Origin: Nostoc sp. NIES-3756
GTDB lineage: Bacteria > Cyanobacteriota > Cyanobacteriia > Cyanobacteriales > Nostocaceae
DNA length: 64,000 nucleotides
Assembly: GCF_001548375.1 (NCBI RefSeq)
Contig: NZ_AP017295.1
Coordinates: 4,498,501-4,562,500, forward strand
Direction of reading: 5' to 3'
Position numbers and translations under genes: made by a program. The notes under the pieces are model-generated. The model had not been told where the DNA came from. It did not search any database and was given only the letters and a program-made list of their open reading frames with translations. Position 1 is the stretch's first letter, and each line of letters begins with the position of its first letter. Positions 7,076 through 16,326 of this stretch are shown one piece after another.

Positions 7076-10000
7076 ATCTTCCGTTCCTAATCCCCAGATG
7101 AATAGAACGTTTTCTAACTCTTTTTCAAATCTAAGGGTTTTTACTAACTCGGCTTCTTGAGAGAAGATAGAATCAATGATGATCATGTCAGGTTTAACTG
7201 ACAGGGCTTTGTTAATACATTCTTGGGGATCTGAGGCTTCAATTACACTGTAACCCTGAGCTTGTAATACATCAGAAATAGTCTTTAAAGTAGACTCATT
7301 TTGATCAACAACCAAGACCTTTTTACTAGATGTAACCTGGTTCAGCAGTGAGCCAATTTCGTTGAGGAGTTGTTCTGTGTTGATGGGCTTACTAAGATAA
7401 CGGTCTATGCCAATGTGATAACCCCGTTCTTTATTTTCGATAATTGACAAGATGATAATGGGGATATCTGCGGTTTGGGGGTCATTTTTGAGGACGGCTG
7501 CCACATCAAAACCGTTGATGTGCGGCATCATCACATCCAGAATAATCAAATCGGGACGGATGATTTTGATTTGTTGGATGGCATCTACGCCGTCTTTAGC
7601 TTCCCGGACGTTATAGCCTTCGTTTTCCAGTTGTTGATGTAGTAATTCTCGAATGTGGGCATCATCATCAACAACTAAAATAGTTTTGCGTTTTTGGTGC
7701 GATACAGTATTAGTAGTAATGACGTGTTCTTTGAGTTGCTTAACTAGGGCATCAAGATTCAGATTGGTATTTGTTTTTTGATTACTAGCAAACACGGGGA
7801 TTAAGAATGAGAAGGTACTACCTTTACTTGGTTCACTCTCCACCCAGATTCTACCGCCGTGATGGTCGATGATTTGTTTGCAGATGGGTAAGCCTAACCC
7901 TGTACCTTTGGGTTTATCGGTGAGGGTGTCGCCGACTTGGCGGAATTTCTCAAATACTTTGGGCTGGTCTTCGGGTGCAATGCCGATACCTGTATCGATG
8001 ATGCTGATGCAAACACCATCTCTTTCTTGCTTGACGCGACAGGTAACAGAACCAGATTCGGTAAACTTAACAGCATTAGAAATTAGGTTAATCAGGACTT
8101 GCAATAGACGATTGCGATCGCCTATTATCTGCGGTACTGAAGTATCAATTTCGGTAATCAGTTGCAAACCATTGGTTTCAAATAATGCGGCTGTGGCAGT
8201 GGTTGCCCAATCTAATAACTCACTAGGATCTATAGGCTGCATTTGCCATTCCACTTTACCAGCTTCCATTTTGGCAATGTCTAAAACATCGTTAATTAAA
8301 GATGTGAGTCGTTCTGCTTCCGACACGATGATATTCAAGTTATCAGCTACGCGCTTGATGGTTTTTTGTAGCTTGCGGTCTTCAGCCGACAGCATGGGGA
8401 AGACATCAGTTTGTAACTTTTCTTGAATGATGGAGGCAAAACCAAGAACTGAAGTTAATGGTGTTCGCAACTCATGGGAAACGGTGGAGATGAAATCAGT
8501 CTTCATTTGGTCGATTTCTTTTTCCACTGTTACATCCCGAATCAACAACGCTGAACCAAAGCAGGTGGCGGGTTCATTATCGGCTGTCCGTTTAAATATG
8601 GCAGTGGCGACAGCTTGACCAATGCGTTCCTTCACCAGTGCTAACTCCGCCGCAAATACTTCACCAACTTGGGACTGAGTTCTTTCCACTAAATCTGCTA
8701 AACCAAATATTGGCAAATCCCGGTAATGTCCTTGCAGGGTATCGGCTGTCAATCCGTACATAGCTAAAAAGGCAGGATTAAAATGAGTAATTTGTCCTGT
8801 GGTATCCACCACCAACAAACCATCAGCTAAGTTATCTAAGATGGCATTTAACCCTTGGGCTTCCGCTAGGGTATTTTGTAGTGCCGCAGTCCGTTCGGCA
8901 ACTCTGACTTCCAATTCTTGATTGAGTTGCCGTAAAGCGATTTCCGCTTGTTTACGGGCAGTCACATCAGTATTAATTTCCAACACCGCGCAGGGTTGAC
9001 TATCGGTATCTCGTTGCAAAGTCCATCGGCTTTGGACGGTAATCAGTTTCCCATCATGGGTGAGGTGTTCCACCTCTCCTTCCCAGTTGCCTTGTTGTAA
9101 TAACTCGGTTGTAATCTCTTCTTTGGGTTGAGTAAATATTTTGTTGAGAAAAGTGTAGATATATTGGTCTATGACTTCCTCCCGTGACCAATGATAGAGC
9201 CTTTCTGCACCTTGATTCCAGTACAAAATTTTGTCGCTCATGTCGCGGACAATAATGGCATCACTGGAATGGTTCAACATATCTAATAAACGTTGATTTT
9301 CCGCTTCTGCTAGCTTGCGAGCGTGAATATTAGTGCAAGTACCAATCCATTCACGAATGCTACCATCTGCCGCTAAGACAGGAGAGCCACAGACCGAGAA
9401 GTAGCGGTAAATACCATCCTTGCCACGTAGACGATATTCGGTTTGGTAGATAGTGCGGTTCGCCACAGCCTGATTCCAGTCATCGGTAGAACGGGCGCGG
9501 TCATCAGGGTGAATCGGCTCAAGCCAGCCCCAACCCTCAACTTCCTCTTTTGTCTGTCCTGTATAAGCTATCCAAGTCAACATTTCACTGCTGATTCCTA
9601 AACCTTCCGCCGTAGTACCCCAAACAATTTGGGAAGTAGCAGTGACTAAAGTGCGGTATCGTTCTTTGAGACGCTGATTTTCAGCTTCTGCTAATTTGCG
9701 ATCGTGAATATCTGTACAGGTTCCAATCCACTCCCGCACATCACCATCTTCTTCAATGACAGGAGCGCCCCAAACCCAAAAGTAGCGATAGTTACCATCC
9801 TTGCCACGAATACGGTACTCAATTTGATATTGACTGAGATTGGCTACAGCAATACCCCAAGCTTCTCCTGTGTAACCACGATCATCAGGATGCACAGCCT
9901 CAATCCAACCTCCGTTTTCAGCTTCAGCTAAAGTTTGTCCTGTATAGTTAATCCAGTCTTTCAGCTCAAAGCAAATCCCTTGCGGTGTACTGACCCAGAT

Positions 10001-10450
10001 AATTTGTGTATTGGTTTTGATTAAAGAACGGTATCTTGCTTCGCTTTGTTTTAAGATTTTTGCTGTCTGCTGACGTTCTTGTTCAGCTTGTTTAAGGTCG
10101 CTAATATCCTCCACACTCGACCAAATCAGCCGCTCCCCATCCCGCTCAATCATCACACTAGAAACTCTTACTGGAATGAGGTGTCCGTCTTGGTGTATGT
10201 ACTCCTTTTCGTAGGGGCCGTAACTACCAGTCTGTTCTAGCTTCTCTAGCATGACTTGCTCGGCGGCGCTATAAGTATCAGGAGTAATTTGCCAATAATT
10301 GAGGTTCAGGGTTTCGGAGATAGTACGTCCCAAGATGGCAGCATAAGTAGAATTAACATTAATTAGCTGACCATGTGTATTCCACAGTACCAGACCAATG
10401 GGACATTTTTCCCAGAGGAGTTGGCTATATTCATCAAGTTGGGTAGACAT
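7040..10450 (-). CDS. multi-PAS hybrid sensor histidine kinase with two receiver-like domains
   Basis: The product is 1136 aa and has no membrane segment, so it is cytosolic. Five PAS-type domains are visible at about 8-120, 135-255, 265-380, 390-500 and 530-640; the second and third share WIxYTGQT, HPDDR and YRYFxVxGxPV blocks, so they look duplicated. A coiled coil lies at about 503-530. The HisKA box SHELRTPL has its phospho-His at H659. The ATPase has N-box NLISNAVKF (788-796), G1 DTGIGI (819-824) and G2 GTGLGL (849-854). Receiver 1 has D972 in LIILDVMMP and the KP pair in LSKPIN. Receiver 2 (1043-1120) keeps VLVVD and D1093 but has lost the usual KP motif, so it may be a pseudo-receiver. 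The last 15 or so residues are encoded by a dispersed repeat. It lies downstream of the GAF kinase (52 bp apart) and upstream of the CheY-like gene. Confidence 0.9.
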   Translation of the reverse strand: MSTQLDEYSQLLWEKCPIGLVLWNTHGQLINVNSTYAAILGRTISETLNLNYWQITPDTYSAAEQVMLEKLEQTGSYGPYEKEYIHQDGHLIPVRVSSVMIERDGERLIWSSVEDISDLKQAEQERQQTAKILKQSEARYRSLIKTNTQIIWVSTPQGICFELKDWINYTGQTLAEAENGGWIEAVHPDDRGYTGEAWGIAVANLSQYQIEYRIRGKDGNYRYFWVWGAPVIEEDGDVREWIGTCTDIHDRKLAEAENQRLKERYRTLVTATSQIVWGTTAEGLGISSEMLTWIAYTGQTKEEVEGWGWLEPIHPDDRARSTDDWNQAVANRTIYQTEYRLRGKDGIYRYFSVCGSPVLAADGSIREWIGTCTNIHARKLAEAENQRLLDMLNHSSDAIIVRDMSDKILYWNQGAERLYHWSREEVIDQYIYTFLNKIFTQPKEEITTELLQQGNWEGEVEHLTHDGKLITVQSRWTLQRDTDSQPCAVLEINTDVTARKQAEIALRQLNQELEVRVAERTAALQNTLAEAQGLNAILDNLADGLLVVDTTGQITHFNPAFLAMYGLTADTLQGHYRDLPIFGLADLVERTQSQVGEVFAAELALVKERIGQAVATAIFKRTADNEPATCFGSALLIRDVTVEKEIDQMKTDFISTVSHELRTPLTSVLGFASIIQEKLQTDVFPMLSAEDRKLQKTIKRVADNLNIIVSEAERLTSLINDVLDIAKMEAGKVEWQMQPIDPSELLDWATTATAALFETNGLQLITEIDTSVPQIIGDRNRLLQVLINLISNAVKFTESGSVTCRVKQERDGVCISIIDTGIGIAPEDQPKVFEKFRQVGDTLTDKPKGTGLGLPICKQIIDHHGGRIWVESEPSKGSTFSFLIPVFASNQKTNTNLNLDALVKQLKEHVITTNTVSHQKRKTILVVDDDAHIRELLHQQLENEGYNVREAKDGVDAIQQIKIIRPDLIILDVMMPHINGFDVAAVLKNDPQTADIPIIILSIIENKERGYHIGIDRYLSKPINTEQLLNEIGSLLNQVTSSKKVLVVDQNESTLKTISDVLQAQGYSVIEASDPQECINKALSVKPDMIIIDSIFSQEAELVKTLRFEKELENVLFIWGLGTEDEEVGEMGKMRE

Positions 10451-10502
10451 TGCCTTGGTTTCCTTAGTGATGGGTATGGGGAGAATAATTGTTGACTATT
10501 GA

Positions 10503-12515
10503 CTAATCTGTATAACTAGAACCGTGAGTAGAATGAGAATTAGAGAAGCAAGACAATAAAGTGGCGTAAACCTTCAACGAAATGGGGTTACGTTGAAGAA
10601 GTTGGTAAATTTCCTCAGATGATGCAGTATCCAAAGCGGAATTACGTTGTGCAAGTCGCCGGATGACTTGGGCATGGCGGGTTAGCAATTCTTTGGATTG
10701 AAGAGTGGGAGTTGTTGAGGGAATGAAGCCTTCTAGGTCTTCATGTGCTGGGGTTGTATTCTTCAGGTCAGAAAACAAGTAAGGTTTTTTAGCAACATCC
10801 ATAACTGAACACTGCACAGGAATTTGAATCCAAAATTCTGTTCCTTGTCCTGGTTGAGAACGACATTTGAGAATCCCTCTGTGTCTTTCTACGATAATTT
10901 GGTGGCTAATCGCCATACCCAGTCCAGTTCCTTTACCTACTTCTTTGGTGGTGAAGAAGGGGTCATAAATGCGTTCAATAATCTCTGGCTTGATGCCTGG
11001 GCCGTTGTCAGCAATGCGAATTACTACCCATTGGTTGTTTAAGGCTTCGGTACGAATTGAGATTTGGGGTTTAGTCCATAGTTCAGGGTTGACTGTTGAC
11101 TGTTGACTGTTGACTGTTGACTGTTGACTATTGACTATTGACTCCTCTAAAGCATCAATGGCATTTGCCAAGATGTTCATAAACACCTGATTCAACTGTC
11201 CGGGGTAGCATTCAATTAAAGGTATGTCTGCGTAGTCTTTAATAATTTCAATTCCCGGATGGTGGGGGTTAGGTTTGAGGCGATGGCGGAGAATCATGAG
11301 TGTGCCGTCGATACCGTCGTGAATGTTGACGGTTTTCATTTCTGCTTCGTCATGGCGGGAAAAGTTTTTCAAAGATTTGACAATTTCGACAATGCGATCG
11401 CTACCTATTTTCATTGAATCTAATAATTTGGGTAGATCCTCTTGAATAAATTCCAAATCAACGGTGTCTAATTCTACTTCTAACTCCGGCGGAACCACAG
11501 GGAGTAATTTCTGATATTGGTGCAGCAGGTGTAACAAGTCCTTGGCGTAGTCGGCAACATATTTTAAATTGCCGCAAATAAAGTTAACTGGGTTGTTGAT
11601 TTCATGGGCAACTCCAGCCATAAGCTGTCCCAAACTCGACATTTTTTCGCTTTGGATTAATTTGGTTTGGGCTAATTGCAACTCATGTAGCGCTTTTTGT
11701 AATTTTTCTGTCTGGGCTTTGGCTTGGGCGGCTGCTTTGATGCTTTGTTCGTAGAGTAGGGCTTTTTCAATGGCGATCGCAGTTTGTGAGGCAAAGATAC
11801 TCACAAGTTTGAGATGTTCGGCTTTGTAGGCTTCGGTTTTAGTTGTGCCGATAGCGATCGCTCCTAATATCCGTTCTTTCGCTCTCAATGGCACACAAAT
11901 TAAAGCGTTGACGCTTTTTTCGTTTATCACTCGCTGATCGATTTGTACATTGTTGATCAGTTCCGCCCTACCAGTTTGCACAATGTGACCAATAATTCCT
12001 TGATTTGGTTGCGGTTGATGGGATGAAAAAAATCTGCCAAACTCCGCTATTACCTCAAAGCCACTTCCATCTGCACTCAGGAGTAAAATCATTCCCGCAG
12101 ATGATTCAATAAGTTGATGTAGTTCTTCTATTACAAGTTGAGCAATCTGTCTAGTATTTAAACTTCTGGTCAATTGTGTCGAAATATCCTCAAATAAATC
12201 TATTTCCTGATATCGCTCCAGTAATTCTTTAGCAAGTACTTTCTTTTCAGCTTCTTGTTTTCCCAAAAAAGAGAGCAAACTAGCCACTATACTTGCGCCT
12301 TCTTCGCCAACCACCCAGCCTACAGTTTCTCCCGACACTTCAATGGGATAGCGATTTTGTGTAGTTTGCTTGCCAATGTTGATTATTTGCGTACTATCTA
12401 GCAACTCCACACTTACTGCTATGTTGAGTTGGTTAACTAAATTTTCAATCAGAGCCAGTAACTCTTTTTTGTTAAGAATTTTTTTGAGGTTGACTACAGA
12501 CATAACACACCCCAT
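10503..12515 (-). CDS. GAF-domain sensor histidine kinase
   Basis: The product is 670 aa from the ATG at 12515; the ATG at 12503 (MSVVNLKK) is an equally good start. Order: an N-terminal sensor-like region (1-100), a GAF domain (about 110-255, ending in ASQTAIAIEKALLY), a coiled coil (255-290), then a HisKA box with H304 in AHEINNPVNF. The ATPase follows with N-box NILANAIDAL, G1 DNGPGI and G2 GKGTGLGM. A heptanucleotide repeat (11088-11143) inserts STVNSQQ-type peptide into the ATPase right after the N-box. A C-terminal tail of about 110 aa has no recognised domain. The HEINNP form of the H-box is common in cyanobacterial soluble kinases. The gene starts what looks like a three-gene signalling operon. 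Confidence 0.88.
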   Translation of the reverse strand: MGCVMSVVNLKKILNKKELLALIENLVNQLNIAVSVELLDSTQIINIGKQTTQNRYPIEVSGETVGWVVGEEGASIVASLLSFLGKQEAEKKVLAKELLERYQEIDLFEDISTQLTRSLNTRQIAQLVIEELHQLIESSAGMILLLSADGSGFEVIAEFGRFFSSHQPQPNQGIIGHIVQTGRAELINNVQIDQRVINEKSVNALICVPLRAKERILGAIAIGTTKTEAYKAEHLKLVSIFASQTAIAIEKALLYEQSIKAAAQAKAQTEKLQKALHELQLAQTKLIQSEKMSSLGQLMAGVAHEINNPVNFICGNLKYVADYAKDLLHLLHQYQKLLPVVPPELEVELDTVDLEFIQEDLPKLLDSMKIGSDRIVEIVKSLKNFSRHDEAEMKTVNIHDGIDGTLMILRHRLKPNPHHPGIEIIKDYADIPLIECYPGQLNQVFMNILANAIDALEESIVNSQQSTVNSQQSTVNPELWTKPQISIRTEALNNQWVVIRIADNGPGIKPEIIERIYDPFFTTKEVGKGTGLGMAISHQIIVERHRGILKCRSQPGQGTEFWIQIPVQCSVMDVAKKPYLFSDLKNTTPAHEDLEGFIPSTTPTLQSKELLTRHAQVIRRLAQRNSALDTASSEEIYQLLQRNPISLKVYATLLSCFSNSHSTHGSSYTD
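11088..11143 (-). repeat. intragenic heptanucleotide tandem repeat (8 units)
   Basis: On the plus strand there are six perfect GTTGACT units followed by two ATTGACT units, 56 bp in all, inside the GAF kinase gene. Three units encode one STVNSQQ heptapeptide on the minus strand. Loss or gain of one unit would shift the frame. Confidence 0.95.
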
Positions 12516-12618
12516 CTAAAGCTGATTGTCGATTGACTGTATTTCAATCGACACAGTGAAGCCATTACTGCCATAAAAGTTAAAAATATAGGAATTTACT
12601 ATAAAAGCTAGTCTTCCC

Positions 12619-12655
12619 AAAAAAATCGGCAGTTTAACGTTACGTTAAACTGCCG
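12619..12655 (-). terminator. intrinsic terminator of the MFS gene
   Basis: A perfect 13-bp stem (CGGCAGTTTAACG at 12627-12639 with its complement at 12643-12655) and a 3-nt loop is followed, on the minus strand, by A then seven Ts (12625-12619). It lies between the stop of the MFS gene (12771) and the start of the GAF kinase (12515), so it isolates the signalling cluster from upstream transcription. Confidence 0.85.
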
Positions 12656-12770
12656 TAATAAATGTTGAGAAAAAGGATGCAAATATTTTTAGCTGAAATG
12701 AGGTATGAGGGAGACTCAATCAGTTATCAGTTATCAGGTTATGTTGACTGTTGACTGACACACTCATCAC

Positions 12771-13964
12771 TCACATACAAGTGCAGTATCTGAAAACGAA
12801 GAATATAAAAATCGAAAACCCTACACCTGCATAAAATACACTATTAATTCCGCCCAAACCAAAAGCTACACCCATCAAAAGCGGCCCTAATGTCTGCCCA
12901 ATTCCGAAAAATGTGCCGTTGACGGAGAGAATAGTTGCTAAATATTCTCTTGGTGCTAGGTCAGCTAATAGTGTTTGAATACTAGGAAAACCAACACCTA
13001 AACCAATACCAAAAATTGTAGCAGGGATTAATAAAAACCAAATACCGGGCATGAAGGGAACAATAAATAGAGCTAAAGCATACAAAAGAAAAGATGCTCT
13101 AATTAAAGTTGTAGGTTGATATTTCCGAGATAACCTACCTAATTGGGAAGATGTAATCGTAATAGCTACAGAAACACTAGATAATAGTATGCCAATTGTC
13201 GCTGGTGGTTGTTTAAATACATCACTAATTAGCTGTGGTAGGTAAGTAACATAAGCACCGTAGAGAAGAACAAAATTAGCAGCACTGGCAGTAAAAAGCC
13301 CAAATAATCGACGGTCTTTTAATACTTTTCCGGCATTAGTTAAATATTCTTTGAGGTTGCGATCGCCTTTTGGTTCTGGATTATTTAACCCAAATATCAC
13401 CAACAAACCAATCGGTATTGCAACTATGGGCAACATAAAGGGATAATACCAACCCAATGTTGCTAATGCTCCGCCAATTGTGGGATAACTGGCTGTACCA
13501 ATACTGCTAACGCTAGCATTGAGACCCATTGCCTCAGTTCGTCTATTTCCGGTATATAAATCACCAATCAAGGTAATACTGAGAGATAGCAAAGAGGCTG
13601 CCCCAATTCCTTGGAGCAAACGCAACCACAGCAATAAATTAAAATCACGGGCAAAAGCACAAGCTGTACCAGCGATGCCAAATAAGAATAGTGAAGGAAC
13701 GATAATTTTCTTCCTTCCTAATCTATCAGCTAAGACACCAATAATAGGGCCTAAAATTACAGTGGGAAATGTAAATACTGTCACAAGTAGACCCAGGTTT
13801 TTAGGCTCTATCTCTAAGGCTTTCGCTAACCCAGGAAAAGCCGGAGTTACACTAGAAACTCCAATCACAGCAATTAACGTAACTGCACAGATAATTTGAA
13901 AGTTTAGCTCTTGAAAAACTGGTTTACGTCGCTCAAAATGTTCTGGTTCGTTGGCTGATGTCAT
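12771..13964 (-). CDS. MFS transporter (drug:H+ antiporter type)
   Basis: The product is 397 aa with about 12 membrane helices. The MFS motif A GVLADRLGRKKII is seen after helix 2 (about residues 77-89), and LRLLQGIGAASLLSLSITLI matches helix 4 of the 12-TM drug-efflux group. The C-terminus ends FRYCTCM, close to a region of short repeats, so the natural end may have been changed. It is transcribed towards the GAF kinase but is separated by a terminator. The substrate cannot be told from the sequence. Confidence 0.8.
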   Translation of the reverse strand: MTSANEPEHFERRKPVFQELNFQIICAVTLIAVIGVSSVTPAFPGLAKALEIEPKNLGLLVTVFTFPTVILGPIIGVLADRLGRKKIIVPSLFLFGIAGTACAFARDFNLLLWLRLLQGIGAASLLSLSITLIGDLYTGNRRTEAMGLNASVSSIGTASYPTIGGALATLGWYYPFMLPIVAIPIGLLVIFGLNNPEPKGDRNLKEYLTNAGKVLKDRRLFGLFTASAANFVLLYGAYVTYLPQLISDVFKQPPATIGILLSSVSVAITITSSQLGRLSRKYQPTTLIRASFLLYALALFIVPFMPGIWFLLIPATIFGIGLGVGFPSIQTLLADLAPREYLATILSVNGTFFGIGQTLGPLLMGVAFGLGGINSVFYAGVGFSIFIFFVFRYCTCM

Positions 13965-14075
13965 TGGATTTTACCTAATAGGGGGAGACTGGAGAAGTAC
14001 TTAATCAGTACTCAGCATTCTCAAGTTAATGACTTATATATGTGAGTACATCTATAAGTAGAAAATCTCTATTTT

Positions 14076-15653
14076 CTAAAAAGAAAATACTGTGCGTAAT
14101 GTACCCGTAATAATTGTGTTATTACTATTTTGATTACTAGGATGAGTAATTACTTGAATTAGAGGAGCAACTCGAATATTATCATTAACAGGAAAGTTAT
14201 AAAACGCTTCAAAATTTGTTTGTGTTGTGTTACCTACACTGCTTTCAATAAAAGGTTGACCGATAGCAATTCCGGCGATCGCTCTATTCACAAATAAGTC
14301 TCGAAACCCTACCCCAGCCATCCAATAATTCGGTTCAATATCACCTAATGATGTATTAGGATAACTGGCATAACCATAACGCCCAAACAGACCTACACGA
14401 TTATTTAAGGCTAGGTCAAAATTAACGCCAAAACCCTGAAAACTGCTACCAAATAGCCTACCACCACTGTATTGTAGGCGTACAGCCAAAGCACGATTAG
14501 GAGCGTATTCAAGTTCGACAAAACCTTGGTAGGGATCACCAAATAAACCACCTTCAGCACCACCTCCAGCTATTGGGAATAAGCGAATATCTTCAGGCGT
14601 ACCACCACCAACTAATCCTTCATTTTCTGGTAATGAATTAGTGGCATCTCCAGAAACATACAATCCGCGTAATTTTAATGGGCTGGCTTTTGGCTGCCAC
14701 TCAACAAAAGCACCAGCTCCCGCAGGTCTGGGAAGTAATATGTAATTATTAATTAAAGCTTGTGTCGAAAAATCTAAAAAGCTGTTATTGGCATAACGAT
14801 TTTTATCTACAAAATCACCAGCTACAATTGCTGGGCCAACTGTCACCTGTAAATCTGGAAGCGGAGTAAACGTGTAATATAAACGCGCTATACTAAATTG
14901 CCCATCTCTACCTGGAATAGAAAAATCTAAGGTACTTCCTAAATTGGGTTCGAGAAAGCCACCAGCGTTATCATTGGCTCCATCACTGCCAGTAACTAGG
15001 CGAATTTTTAGCAAGTCTGTACCATAAAAGCTGGTGTTTAAATCTAGGCTGGCTCGATAAATAAATGTAGCGTTAGGATTATCTTCGGAAATTACTCTGC
15101 CTCTAGGTGCAATTATTCTGTCACCGTCAAAACTGCCAGCATTGATGGCAAATATCGCTTGACCTAGTAACTTGGTTGTAGTGGAAAACTGATTGGCTTC
15201 TAGTCTGGTAGTTTGTGCTTCGAGAGTATCAACTCTTTTTTGTACTACTGCCAACTCTGTGGCAAATGCTTCCTGAAGTCGTTGTAATGTCTCAAAGTCT
15301 TGGGTTGTGACTAAATTTGCCTTACCCAAACTAATTAATTCATCAACCTGTTCTAAGACTGCATTTACACCAGATGCAAATTCGTAACGACTCATGGCGC
15401 GGTTCCCCTGAAAAGTGCCGTTGGGATAACCAAGCTCTACGCCATAACGCTCTGCCAAAGATTGCAGCGCTGTAAAAGCCCAATCTTGTGGTTTTACATC
15501 TTGTAGTTGGTTGACTGGGGTTATTGGGAGTGGAGTTTTTTCTTCGCTTTCAGCATCAACATTTGGTGAGGGTTGAGCCAGTGCGTAGCTAGTATGGGAA
15601 ATGAGACACAAACACCACAGATATATGACAAACAATTGCTCAATCACTCTCAT
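14076..15653 (-). CDS. outer-membrane porin with SLH domain (OprB / iron-uptake porin type)
   Basis: I chose the ATG at 15653 (MRVIEQLFVIYLW...), because it begins a clean signal peptide ending near SYALA; the longer reading from 15806 adds 51 unlikely residues. The mature protein has an SLH domain (about residues 45-105: VKPQDWAFTALQSLAERYGV, then RYEFA), a coiled coil (about 110-150) and a C-terminal beta-barrel of OprB type with alternating aromatic strands, ending in TVFSF. The final Phe fits outer-membrane insertion. Cyanobacterial porins of this build anchor to peptidoglycan through the SLH domain and pass ions or small solutes. It is divergent from the two-component genes at 15943. Confidence 0.88.
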   Translation of the reverse strand: MRVIEQLFVIYLWCLCLISHTSYALAQPSPNVDAESEEKTPLPITPVNQLQDVKPQDWAFTALQSLAERYGVELGYPNGTFQGNRAMSRYEFASGVNAVLEQVDELISLGKANLVTTQDFETLQRLQEAFATELAVVQKRVDTLEAQTTRLEANQFSTTTKLLGQAIFAINAGSFDGDRIIAPRGRVISEDNPNATFIYRASLDLNTSFYGTDLLKIRLVTGSDGANDNAGGFLEPNLGSTLDFSIPGRDGQFSIARLYYTFTPLPDLQVTVGPAIVAGDFVDKNRYANNSFLDFSTQALINNYILLPRPAGAGAFVEWQPKASPLKLRGLYVSGDATNSLPENEGLVGGGTPEDIRLFPIAGGGAEGGLFGDPYQGFVELEYAPNRALAVRLQYSGGRLFGSSFQGFGVNFDLALNNRVGLFGRYGYASYPNTSLGDIEPNYWMAGVGFRDLFVNRAIAGIAIGQPFIESSVGNTTQTNFEAFYNFPVNDNIRVAPLIQVITHPSNQNSNNTIITGTLRTVFSF

Positions 15654-15942
15654 TTCTTCGTAATTCCAACACCAGCCACAAAAGTTTACAGTATTGTAAT
15701 TACGTGAGTCTTGTCTATTCTTGTGCATCCCCAAATCATATTGTGTTTGGTTAAAGACAGAGGGAAAGGGGGTTCCTGATTTTTGCACAGATGCCCTCAT
15801 CTTCATTAATTAACCAGACTTGATATCAGAAGCGATCGCTTTGTTAATTTTAAATTTTGACTTAAGATAAATCCTACTCGTCCTCTGGAGGGATGCCAAA
15901 AATCTCGCTCATTGTCAGGCTAAACTTAGGAGTTAATATTAA

Positions 15943-16326
15943 ATGACAATGCCCCACGTCTTACTTGTAGATGATGAAGTAGCTTTGTGTGAGAGTCTCA
16001 CTTATACCCTGCAAAAAGAAGGTTATACAGTGACAACTGTTGCAGATGGACAAAGTGCTATTAAACAATTTCATAAACAAGTGCCGGATGTGATTTTGTT
16101 GGACTTGATGCTACCTGAAGTCAGTGGGACGGAAGTGTGTTGGCGCATTAGAGCATTTTCGGATGTGCCGATAGTGATGCTCACTGCTAAGGATCAAGAT
16201 ATAGATAAAATTTGGGGCTTGGAAGCGGGAGCAGATGATTATGTTACCAAGCCATTCAATACTCGTGAGCTTTTGGCACGCATCAAAGCTGTGTTACGTC
16301 GTCGTTCTGGGGAGCAGCCTACATGA
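15943..16326 (+). CDS. receiver-only response regulator of OmpR lineage
   Basis: The product is 127 aa. The receiver has D10-D11, phospho-acceptor D54 in VILLDLMLP, T81 and K103 in YVTKPF. The tail RELLARIKAVLRRRSG is the linker found in OmpR/PhoB regulators just before the winged helix, but a stop follows at once, so the DNA-binding domain is missing. The ATG at 15943 has GGAG 13-16 bp upstream. The stop overlaps the kinase start by 4 bp (ATGA), giving translational coupling. It is probably phosphorylated by that kinase and signals by protein contact. Confidence 0.9.
   Translation: MTMPHVLLVDDEVALCESLTYTLQKEGYTVTTVADGQSAIKQFHKQVPDVILLDLMLPEVSGTEVCWRIRAFSDVPIVMLTAKDQDIDKIWGLEAGADDYVTKPFNTRELLARIKAVLRRRSGEQPT

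Noticed and set aside
7869..8426. 185-codon plus-strand ORF over the hybrid kinase
   Set aside because: It is antisense to the HisKA/ATPase coding region with no homology that I see.
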